Assembly (NCBI RefSeq): GCF_945957355.1
Contig: NZ_CAMFKM010000022.1
Coordinates: 1 to 56,288, forward strand
Direction of reading: 5' to 3'
Length of the DNA: 56,288 bases
From: an uncultured Reyranella sp.
GTDB lineage: Bacteria > Pseudomonadota > Alphaproteobacteria > Reyranellales > Reyranellaceae
In this document: in pieces, positions 1 to 6,966 of the stretch
Layout: every line of letters starts with the position of its first letter
How positions within the stretch are numbered: position 1 is the stretch's first letter
Position numbers and translations under genes: made by a program
The notes under the pieces: model-generated
Seen by the model: only the letters and a program-made list of their open reading frames with translations
Databases searched by the model: none
Told to the model about the DNA's origin: nothing

Positions 1-800
1 TCGGCATCATCGCCGCCCGACAGCGCGTCGGCGCCGAGGCCCCCCACCAGCACGTTGCTGCCCGTGTTGCCCTCTATCACGTTGGCCAGATCGTTGCCGA
101 AGCCGCTGATCGAGGCGCTGCCTGTCAGGATCAGGTTCTCGACGTTGGCGCCGAGGAAGAAATCGATCGACGCCTTCATCGTGTCCGCGCCCTCGCCGGC
201 GCTCTCGATCACGATGACCGTCGCGTGGTCCACGATATACGTATCGTCTCCCAGGCCGCCGATCAGGGTATCCAGCCCGCCATTCCCGCCGCTCAGGGTA
301 TTATCGGCGTCATTGCCGGTGATCGCGTTGTCGCCCGAATTGCCAGTACCGTTGATGGCGTTCGACCCGATCAATGTCAGGTTCTCGATGTTGGCGCCCA
401 GGGCGAAGGTGACGGACGCATTCACCGTGTCCGTTCCCGCGCCGGCCTCCTCGATCACGGTGACTGTCGCATGGTCGACGGTATACGTGTCGTCGCCCAG
501 GCCGCCGATCAGGGTATCCAGCCCGCCCGTCCCGCCGTTCAGCACATTGTCATAGGCATTTCCGGTGATCGTGTTGTCCCCGGAATTGCCGGTGCCGTTG
601 ACGTTCTCTTCGCTGATCAATGTCAGGTTCTCGACATTGTCGGGGAGGGTGAAGTCCACCGATGCCCTGACCGTGTCCGCACCCTCGCCGGCACTCTCGA
701 TCACGATGACCGCCGGAAAGTCGATGATGTACGTGTCGTTTCCGGTGCCCCCGATCAGGGTATCCAGGCCGCCGCCGGTCGCCAGTGTGTCGTCGCCGCC
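1..800 (-). repeat. 246-bp in-frame tandem repeats in the RTX region
   Basis: The same stretch, encoding GGLDTLIGGLGDDTY followed by a VIE(S/E)AG(E/A)G(A/T)DT segment, recurs with equivalent bases at about 205, 451 and 697. The period is exactly 246 bp, or 82 codons. Each unit holds one RTX nonapeptide cluster and a beta-rich spacer ending NVENL/NIENL. DNA identity between units is high, so they expanded or were homogenised recently. Confidence 0.8.
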
Positions 801-1631
801 TCCGCCATAAATGGTTTCGATCGCGTTCGCTCCAACGATCGAATTGTTGAGGGCGTTTCCGATGACCGTAAGGGAATTGCTGTTGTCGAGTATCTTCAGG
901 TTGGCGAGGGTTGCCGGCATGTAATAGGTGGTGGGGCCGTTGTCCTGGGTGCCGTAGAGGGACCTGATGCCGTTCACGTCGTCCGCCAGCAGCCCGCTGA
1001 GAGCGGTGTCGATGATCGGATTCATGAGCGCGGGAATCTCGGGCTCGTGCGACAGCCCCAGCGCGTGGCCGATCTCATGGAGCGCCACCAGATAGAAGTT
1101 GTGCTGGTTCGAGAAGAACGCCGAGTCACTGCTGTCGAAGACGACGTCGCCGCCATAGGGCGTCGATGAGGGGAGGTTGGCTCTCCCCAGGACGCGCGAC
1201 GCGCCGTCGATGTAGCCTGCGGCAATGCGTATGGTCGGATAGGCTCCGACGCCGATGTTCCCGCCGTTGTCCTCGACCTGGATGAATTCGATGTTGGCCG
1301 CGGTGGACCACGCGTTGAAGGCGGACCGCAGCACCGACTGATAGTTGAACGGCAGGAAGCTGCCCAGCGAGACGCTCGAGCCTTCGAAGAAGCTCCCGCC
1401 GCTGTTGTCGGTCAGGCCGGCGCCGGCCAGGCTCCAGGCGACAACGCCGCCCGGGCCACCGGTGGACGTCGTGGTGCTGCCGGAGGAGATTCCATAGTCG
1501 GTCCATCCCCTGCTGCCCGCGACGAAATCGAGAGGCCCCTCCGATGGCGAGCCGATCGCGAAGTCGCTGGAAGCCAGGCCGACCTGGTCGGCATGGAGGT
1601 TCATTCCCCACTGTTCACAAAGCTGGCACAT
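1..1631 (-). CDS. RTX-repeat M10-type zinc metallopeptidase (3' end outside window)
   Basis: Secreted metzincin protease. Residues 185-195 read HEIGHALGLSH, giving three zinc His and the catalytic Glu. ALMNP (Met-turn) and DVNGIRSLYG, typical of the end of an M10 domain, follow. After about residue 230 come Gly/Asp-rich RTX calcium-binding motifs such as GGLGDDTY and GGGGDDTL, set in an 82-residue tandem unit. No Sec signal peptide is visible, which fits type I secretion. The C-terminus, where a T1SS signal would sit, is beyond the left edge. The start is ATG 1631 (MCQLCEQWGMN), after an in-frame stop at 1662-1664; ATG 1604 is an alternative. The exporter could be the T1SS pair at 24438-28033, but that is inference. 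The fold assignment is firm; the substrate is unknown. Confidence 0.88.
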   Translation of the reverse strand, partial: MCQLCEQWGMNLHADQVGLASSDFAIGSPSEGPLDFVAGSRGWTDYGISSGSTTTSTGGPGGVVAWSLAGAGLTDNSGGSFFEGSSVSLGSFLPFNYQSVLRSAFNAWSTAANIEFIQVEDNGGNIGVGAYPTIRIAAGYIDGASRVLGRANLPSSTPYGGDVVFDSSDSAFFSNQHNFYLVALHEIGHALGLSHEPEIPALMNPIIDTALSGLLADDVNGIRSLYGTQDNGPTTYYMPATLANLKILDNSNSLTVIGNALNNSIVGANAIETIYGGGGDDTLATGGGLDTLIGGTGNDTYIIDFPAVIVIESAGEGADTVRASVDFTLPDNVENLTLISEENVNGTGNSGDNTITGNAYDNVLNGGTGGLDTLIGGLGDDTYTVDHATVTVIEEAGAGTDTVNASVTFALGANIENLTLIGSNAINGTGNSGDNAITGNDADNTLSGGNGGLDTLIGGLGDDTYIVDHATVIVIESAGEGADTMKASIDFFLGANVENLILTGSASISGFGNDLANVIEGNTGSNVLVGGLGADALSGGDDA

Positions 1632-1988
1632 CAGCGCTCGGCCGGAGTTACCGGTCTCCCCTCATGACGTCGGCTGGTGCGACACGGCAGTCCAATCCAG
1701 CGGCGATGCCGCGGCAATCGCGGATGCCCGGTACGAAGAGGGGCAAGGTCGACTGAACGTCGCCAGCCGATTCCCCCTTTTTCGGATCGCCACGCTATCA
1801 GGCAGGGGTATTCCGGACAATCACCGTGCGCAGACCGCGCAATGACGGCACGCGGAAGATGCATTTCCGCGCAGCTCCTGGCAAAGAAGAAATCCGCGTC
1901 CGAGAAGCTCGCCGGCCGTTGCCGGCCCGCCTGACATGGGTCAACGAACCGACGCCGTTCCTTCATCGCACGGCAACACGCCCGGCAT
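1632..1988. other. intergenic region, no gene recognised
   Basis: This 357-bp gap separates the divergently transcribed metallopeptidase and the phospholipid methyltransferase. It must hold promoters for one or both, but no convincing -35/-10 pair or strong inverted repeat was found. The short open frames here overlap each other on both strands and have no recognisable product or good ribosome binding site. Confidence 0.5.
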
Positions 1989-2672
1989 ATGGGTTTTCGC
2001 GTGGTGTCCCGGATTCGTAGTATCCTCGGCCGGCGCGGGCCGTCTCTCGCCTGCTGGACGATCGTCGCCGCCGGGCTGGCCGGGGCCGCGCTCGCCCGCG
2101 AGCCGGCCGTGGCGATCTACCTCGCGAGCTTCGTCTATTACGGCCTCTACTGGTGCGCCTTCGCCTGGGGCGTCCTCTCGTTCGAGGTCTTCAAGCGCGA
2201 CGCGCTGCTGCTGAAGGCGGTGTCGGTCGCCGCGCTCGCCTTCGTTTACCTGCAGGCGCCGCCGGACTTGCTCTCGCTCGGCGTGATCGCGCTTGGCATT
2301 TTGCTGAACGCCCGTGCCGCCGCCGTGCTGGGGATCGACCGCACCTACTACGGCCACGAGCTGGCCGGGCTGCCGGCGCGGCGCATCACCGAATTTCCCT
2401 ATTCCCTGATGTCCCACCCGATGATCGTCGGAAACGTGATGGCGTTTGGCGGCACGCTGCTCAACCCGGAATTCCGCGCCGCCTGGTGGCCGCTCGCCAC
2501 GCTCCATGTCGTGTTGAACCTCGCCTTGCTCGCGATGGAGCGGGCGGGACCGGGACGCCGGCCGGTCCTCCGGCTGGCGGGACTCCTCGTCCTTGCGGCC
2601 ACGGCGGCGGCCGCGACGGTCGCCGCGGGCAACCACGCCGTTTCGAGCCGCCTCAGCCAGGAAGCCACGTGA
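1989..2672 (+). CDS. phospholipid N-methyltransferase-like integral membrane protein (PEMT/ICMT superfamily)
   Basis: Multi-pass membrane protein of 227 residues. Around residues 115-155 it has RTYYGHELAGL, an ITEFPY segment and SLMSHPMIVGNV. This is the pattern of PEMT/Opi3-type SAM-dependent methyltransferases (PF04191-like), which methylate phosphatidylethanolamine or related lipids at the membrane. Hydrophobic segments flank the motif on both sides, and the last one runs to about residue 215. ATG 1989 has no clear Shine-Dalgarno sequence, so the start is provisional. The stop overlaps the GTG start of the next gene by 4 bp, implying translational coupling. With the nearby phosphatidylserine decarboxylase it suggests a PS to PE to methylated-PE route. 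The true substrate cannot be read from the sequence. Confidence 0.7.
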   Translation: MGFRVVSRIRSILGRRGPSLACWTIVAAGLAGAALAREPAVAIYLASFVYYGLYWCAFAWGVLSFEVFKRDALLLKAVSVAALAFVYLQAPPDLLSLGVIALGILLNARAAAVLGIDRTYYGHELAGLPARRITEFPYSLMSHPMIVGNVMAFGGTLLNPEFRAAWWPLATLHVVLNLALLAMERAGPGRRPVLRLAGLLVLAATAAAATVAAGNHAVSSRLSQEAT

Positions 2673-3523
2673 CCGACATTCTCGATTCCACTGCCCCGGG
2701 CACGAGACGGGGCGCGGTCTCCACCCTGTTTCCCGCCACGATCGGCCGCTTCGAGAGCGCCGAAGACCGCGCCCTGATCGACGGCCTGTCGCGCTGGGTC
2801 GAGGATCGTTTCCGCGAGGAACTCTCCCAGCGGCCGTCCTGCCACGTTTACCTCTCGACTCTGCCCGCCGAGATCGTCGCGCGGATCGACCGGCTGCGCG
2901 ACAGTCCGGTCATTCGCGAGCTGATCCTGCGCCGGGTTCCGGCTGGCAGCGGCTTCGAGCCGATGAAGCACACCGACGAGCTCTACATCTCGCACTACAA
3001 CAAGGATCGCGGCGGCGACCAGGGCCTGTTCGACAGGCACTATGACGGCAACCTGCGCTTCCTGTCGTCGAGCCGGGTCGTGCGGGCGCTGATCTATCTC
3101 CAGTCCGACGCGAGCTACAAGGTGGTGTTCGGCGACAGCCGGGTCGAGAAGGCCTTCGGCACCTACGAGTTCGGCCTGCTCGACTTCCATCGCGAGCTGC
3201 ACTGGGTCGAGGGCTGCTACACGCCGGGCGCGCCGCAGCGCATCCTGCTCAAGTGCAACTACCTCGTGACCGCGCCGGGCGCGGGCGCGGGCGCGGGCGC
3301 GCGCGGCCGGTTCGCGCTCGCGGCCAACACTGCCGTCTTCTACGTCGTGAAGGCGGCGATGGAATATTCGAAGAGCCCGCGCACGCCGGCGCAGAAGGCC
3401 GTGGGCTACCTGTGCAACCTGTTCCGTCGTCTCAACATCGTGCACCCGCTGGTGCCGTTCGCGGCGATTGCCGCGGCCGCGATCGCCGCCGCTGCCGCCG
3501 GCATTTTCGTCGTCAACCTGTAG
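2669..3523 (+). CDS. putative 2OG-Fe(II) oxygenase-like protein with C-terminal membrane anchor
   Basis: A 284-residue protein starting at GTG 2669, which overlaps the upstream stop. The middle contains KHTDELYISHYN, then FDRHYDGNL (an HxD pair), GLLDFHRELHWVEG with further His, and PQRILLKCNYLV with Arg and Lys. This order (HxD, distal His, basic residue) resembles the 2-oxoglutarate/Fe(II) dioxygenase jelly roll, but I cannot place it in a named family. The final ~25 residues form a hydrophobic Ala-rich segment, probably a tail anchor. A (Gly-Ala)n stretch encoded by a GC microsatellite lies at about residues 203-212. Its place between a lipid methyltransferase and an Mpo1-like gene suggests lipid hydroxylation; that is inference. 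Confidence 0.5.
   Translation: MTDILDSTAPGTRRGAVSTLFPATIGRFESAEDRALIDGLSRWVEDRFREELSQRPSCHVYLSTLPAEIVARIDRLRDSPVIRELILRRVPAGSGFEPMKHTDELYISHYNKDRGGDQGLFDRHYDGNLRFLSSSRVVRALIYLQSDASYKVVFGDSRVEKAFGTYEFGLLDFHRELHWVEGCYTPGAPQRILLKCNYLVTAPGAGAGAGARGRFALAANTAVFYVVKAAMEYSKSPRTPAQKAVGYLCNLFRRLNIVHPLVPFAAIAAAAIAAAAAGIFVVNL
3277..3300 (+). repeat. GGGCGC hexanucleotide microsatellite, four copies
   Basis: Four perfect copies of GGGCGC lie inside the oxygenase-like gene and encode alternating Gly-Ala. Slippage by whole units would lengthen or shorten a flexible linker before the membrane anchor without shifting the frame. Confidence 0.8.
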
Positions 3524-3545
3524 CGCCCCTCCAAAGGAAAACGCC

Positions 3546-4250
3546 ATGACCGGACTGTTGCACGAGTTGAAGGTCCAGCGATGGGACGACCATCGCTACT
3601 ACCATCACAGCAAGGTCAACCAGTCGCTGCACCTGTTGAGCGCGACCAGCTTCCTGTTCGCCTATGTCGTGGCCTTCACCGATCCCGCCATGGCGGCCCT
3701 GATCGGCTGGCTGGTCGCGATGACGACCCGCCAGGTCGGCCACCTGTTCTTCGAGCCGCGCGGCTACGACGCCGTCAACCAGGCAACCGACGAATACAAG
3801 GAGGAGATCAAGGTCGGCTACAACATCAAGCGCAAGCTGGTCCTGCTCGCGGTGTGGGCGGCGTCGCCGCTGCTGCTGGTGATCGATCCCACCCTGCTCG
3901 GCCTCTTCACGCCGCACGCCGACTGGACCGGCTTCATGACCCATGTCGGCGAGCTGTGGCTGGTCGTCGGGCTGGCCGGGATCGCCTTCCGCGCGGTCCA
4001 GCTGTTCGTGACCAAGGACCTGACCACCGGGCTGGTCTGGGTGACGAAGATCGCCACCGATCCGTTCCACGACATCAAGCTCTATCACCGCGCGCCGTGG
4101 GAACTCCTGACCGGCCGGCACAGCCGCCACACGCCGGAGACCGTCGCGGCTCCGATCCTGCCGGATGAACTCCTCCCCGAGGTGATTCCCGAGCTGCCCG
4201 CGACCGTCGTCGAGGACGCGGTCGCCCCGGCCTCAAAGGGCGGCGTCTAG
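3546..4250 (+). CDS. Mpo1/DUF962-like membrane protein
   Basis: A 234-residue protein with 4 or so membrane helices. RBS AAAGGA lies about 8 bp before ATG 3546. The N-terminus has YYHHSKVNQSLHLLSA, followed later by RQVGHLFFEPRGYD. This His...Asn...His plus GHxxFE pattern matches DUF962/Mpo1 proteins. Yeast Mpo1 is an Fe(II)-dependent dioxygenase that acts in alpha-oxidation of long-chain 2-hydroxy fatty acids. That family role plus the lipid-enzyme neighbours suggest acyl-chain or long-chain-base tailoring in the membrane. The last ~60 residues are soluble, Pro/Glu/Val-rich and probably disordered. It overlaps the convergent aminotransferase gene tail-to-tail by 18 bp. Confidence 0.6.
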   Translation: MTGLLHELKVQRWDDHRYYHHSKVNQSLHLLSATSFLFAYVVAFTDPAMAALIGWLVAMTTRQVGHLFFEPRGYDAVNQATDEYKEEIKVGYNIKRKLVLLAVWAASPLLLVIDPTLLGLFTPHADWTGFMTHVGELWLVVGLAGIAFRAVQLFVTKDLTTGLVWVTKIATDPFHDIKLYHRAPWELLTGRHSRHTPETVAAPILPDELLPEVIPELPATVVEDAVAPASKGGV

Positions 4251-5960
4251 GGGCTGCGGCCCGGCCAGGCGCACCTTGCGACCCCGCCCCGGGAAGCCCA
4301 GCAGGTGCGATGCCATTTCGCGCAGGATGCGCCGCTTGATCGCGCGGTCGGTGGCGAGCGCTCCCGGCTCCCACCAGCCGTCGCGCTGCATCGCTTCGGC
4401 GGCCGCGACGAAGCGGTCGACCACCGCCTGGAACTGCTCCTCGGTGAAGTTCAGGCTGAAGATCAGGCGTCCCGTGCCCACCCAGCTGAGCGCAATGCCA
4501 TGGGCCTTGAGGTAGTACTGGAACATCCAGTGATAGCGCGAGGCCGTCGGGTAGCAGACCGTCCAGATCGACGAGAGATGCCGGATGCGCACCGGCAGCC
4601 GCCGCTCGGCCAGCCGACGATTGAGATCGGACGCGCGCCGGTCCCAGGTCTCGTCGAGGTCGCGATAGAGCGCGTTCATCTCCGGAGAGTCGAGATGGCG
4701 CAGGAATTCGTTCATCGCCCCCATCACATAGGGATGGGCGTTGAAGGTGCCGCGCGCGAAGCAGATGTCGGCCGGCCGGTCGTCCCGGAACCGCTTCATC
4801 AGGCGGTGGTCGCCGCACACGACGCCGATGGGAAACCCGCCGCCCACCGTCTTGCCGTAGGTCACGAGGTCGGCCTCGATGCCGAAATATTCCTGGGCGC
4901 CGTGGGCAGCGAGCCGGAAGCCGACGAAGACCTCGTCGAGGATGAGGACGATGCCGCGCTCGCTGCAGACCTGGCGCAGGGCCTTCAGCCAGGCGGCATA
5001 GGTCTCGCGGCTGACGCCGCGGTCTGGCCGGCTGGCGACCAGCGTGGAATCGGCGGGCGCGCCCCGGTTTGGATGCATGGCCTGGATCGGGTTGACCAGC
5101 ACGCAGGCGATGTCGGTTCGGCGGCGCAGGACGGCGAGCGACCTCTCCGACAGATCCGCCAGCGTGTAGGTATCGTGCGCGGCCACCGGATTGCCGACGC
5201 CGGGCTGCACGTCGCCCCACCAGCCGTTGTACGCGCCGCAGAAGCGCACGAGGTGGGAGCGGCCGGTGTGATAGCGCGCCAGCCGCACGGCCTGCATCAC
5301 CGCTTCCGTCCCCGACATGTGGAACGACACTTCCGGCTTGCCGGAGATGCGCGCGAGCCGCCGCGCATTGTCGGCCACGAGATCGGGATAGGCCCCGAGT
5401 ACGGGGCCCAGTCCGGCGACGCGCTGGGCGCCGCGCTCCATGCAGCCCTTGTAGAAGTCGTAGCCCAGCAGGTTGACGCCATAGGAGCCGCTGAGGTCGT
5501 AGCGCGCCGTGCCGTCGAGGTCGGTGATCTGGACGCCCTCGGAGGAGGCGACGAAAGCGCCCGCCGGCAGCGCCGCCTGGACGCGCGGGCTGAACTGGAA
5601 CGGCACCCGGTAGCTTTCGGTGAACTGCAGGTCGGAGACGTGGCGCGTCGCCTCCGAGGTCACCTGCAATGTTCGTCCGTTGCCAGAGCGCAGGGTCTCC
5701 GCCAATGCCTCGAAGCCCGCTTTGCGGCGGGCGGCGACGGCCTCACCCGCATCGTCGGCGCGGAAGAACAGGTCGCCCTCATAGACGTAGCGCGGGACCA
5801 GGCCGGCGATCCGCCGCGACAGGCGCGCGTGGCCGGCGAGGGAGCGGTGCTTGGCCCGCGAGAGCTGCAGGCGGTCGCGCAGCCGGGGGACCAGCAGTCC
5901 CAGCGCCAGCCCTCCTGCGGCCAGCGCCGCGACAGTCTCGCCATCCATCAGGTTCGTCAT
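4233..5960 (-). CDS. class III PLP-dependent aminotransferase/aminomutase with N-terminal membrane segment
   Basis: A 575-residue fold-type I PLP enzyme of the glutamate-1-semialdehyde aminomutase/class III aminotransferase type. VTYGKTVGGGFPIG places the Schiff-base lysine at K370. Upstream are SFHMSGTEAVMQAVRLAR (phosphate-binding region), GAYNGWWGD and ILDEVFVGFR (the Asp that contacts the pyridine nitrogen). Residues ~8-25 are hydrophobic (VAALAAGGLALGLLV) and followed by Arg-rich sequence, so the enzyme is probably membrane-anchored. That is unusual for the family, and the protein is ~100 residues longer than typical members. It is divergent from the phosphatidylserine decarboxylase gene with only 23 bp between start codons. 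The amine donor and acceptor are unknown; an amphipathic lipid substrate is inferred from the anchor and neighbours. Confidence 0.8.
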   Translation of the reverse strand: MTNLMDGETVAALAAGGLALGLLVPRLRDRLQLSRAKHRSLAGHARLSRRIAGLVPRYVYEGDLFFRADDAGEAVAARRKAGFEALAETLRSGNGRTLQVTSEATRHVSDLQFTESYRVPFQFSPRVQAALPAGAFVASSEGVQITDLDGTARYDLSGSYGVNLLGYDFYKGCMERGAQRVAGLGPVLGAYPDLVADNARRLARISGKPEVSFHMSGTEAVMQAVRLARYHTGRSHLVRFCGAYNGWWGDVQPGVGNPVAAHDTYTLADLSERSLAVLRRRTDIACVLVNPIQAMHPNRGAPADSTLVASRPDRGVSRETYAAWLKALRQVCSERGIVLILDEVFVGFRLAAHGAQEYFGIEADLVTYGKTVGGGFPIGVVCGDHRLMKRFRDDRPADICFARGTFNAHPYVMGAMNEFLRHLDSPEMNALYRDLDETWDRRASDLNRRLAERRLPVRIRHLSSIWTVCYPTASRYHWMFQYYLKAHGIALSWVGTGRLIFSLNFTEEQFQAVVDRFVAAAEAMQRDGWWEPGALATDRAIKRRILREMASHLLGFPGRGRKVRLAGPQPLDAAL

Positions 5961-5983
5961 CCAGCTTCCCCGGAGTTGTCGTC

Positions 5984-6856
5984 GTGGCCAAGAGCGTGCA
6001 GTCGCAACTGCTGAAGGTCCTTCAGCAGGAGGACATCAATTTCCTGCTGACCAACCGCATCCCGCGCCGGCTCGCGACGCGCTGGATGGGCTGGTTCAGC
6101 CGCATCGAGAGCCCGGCGCTGGCCCGCGCCTCGATCGCGGTCTGGCGCCTGTTCGCCGATCTCGATCTCACCGAGTCGAAGAAGACGTCCTTCGGGAGCT
6201 TGCGCGACTGCTTCACGCGCGAGCTGCGCGCTGGCGCGCGGCCGCTCGATGCCGACCCCTCGATGCTCGTCAGTCCCTGCGACGGAATCGTCGGCGCCTG
6301 CGGCGCCGTTCGGGGGACCGAGTTGTTCCAGACCAAGGGCTTCCCGTACCGGCTCGAGGATCTGCTGATTGATCCGCAGCTGGTCGAGACCTATCGCGAC
6401 GGCACCTATGTCACGCTGCGTCTTACCTCGAGCATGTACCATCGCTTCCACGCACCGCACGACGCGACGGTCGAGCGCGTGACCTACGTGTCGGGCGACA
6501 CCTGGAACGTGAACCCGATCGCACTCAGGCGGGTCGAGCGCCTGTTCTGCCGCAACGAGCGCGCCGTGCTGCGGCTGCGACTCGCCTCGGGCGGCCATCC
6601 GGTGGCGCTGGTGCCGGTCGCGGCGATCCTGGTGGCCGGCATCCGGCTGCACTTCCTCGACGTCGTGATGAACATGAACTATCGCGGCGCGGCCGACATC
6701 GCCTGTTCGACGCGCGTGCGACGCGGCGACGAGCTGGGCTGGTTCGAGCACGGGTCCACGATCATCGTCTTCGCCCCACGCGGCTTTCGCCTGTGCGGCG
6801 GCATCGCCGACGGCAAGAAGATCCGGATGGGCCAACGCCTGATGGTTCTGCCCTGA
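5984..6856 (+). CDS. psd: phosphatidylserine decarboxylase (variant)
   Basis: A 290-residue pyruvoyl enzyme that converts phosphatidylserine to phosphatidylethanolamine. SPCDGIVG supplies the catalytic Asp and MYHRFHAPHDA the His. GWFEHGSTIIVF near the end is the self-cleavage site, with Ser258 as the pyruvoyl precursor, giving a beta chain of ~257 and an alpha chain of 33 residues. The canonical LGST tetrapeptide is HGST here. GTG 5984 is preceded by CGGAG with 8-bp spacing. The variant motif and the setting beside a lipid methyltransferase suggest a second, specialised decarboxylase rather than the housekeeping one, but the rest of the genome is not visible. Confidence 0.85.
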   Translation: MAKSVQSQLLKVLQQEDINFLLTNRIPRRLATRWMGWFSRIESPALARASIAVWRLFADLDLTESKKTSFGSLRDCFTRELRAGARPLDADPSMLVSPCDGIVGACGAVRGTELFQTKGFPYRLEDLLIDPQLVETYRDGTYVTLRLTSSMYHRFHAPHDATVERVTYVSGDTWNVNPIALRRVERLFCRNERAVLRLRLASGGHPVALVPVAAILVAGIRLHFLDVVMNMNYRGAADIACSTRVRRGDELGWFEHGSTIIVFAPRGFRLCGGIADGKKIRMGQRLMVLP

Positions 6857-6966
6857 TGCGACCGGAGAGGGGAAGGCGGACACTCCCCTTCCAGTGCAAC
6901 AGTCGCGTTGCCGTCTCGTGAGACCGCCGTGTCAGTTCGATGACCGGCCGCTCCAGTCGTGGTCCG

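Noticed and set aside
4305..6014. 569-codon plus-strand open frame opposite the PLP enzyme
   Set aside because: The minus strand encodes a full class III aminotransferase with the PLP lysine; the plus frame is a shadow.
6863..6895. GGGGA / TCCCC hairpin after psd
   Set aside because: About 7 bp with a 10-nt loop and no T-tract; too weak to call as a terminator.
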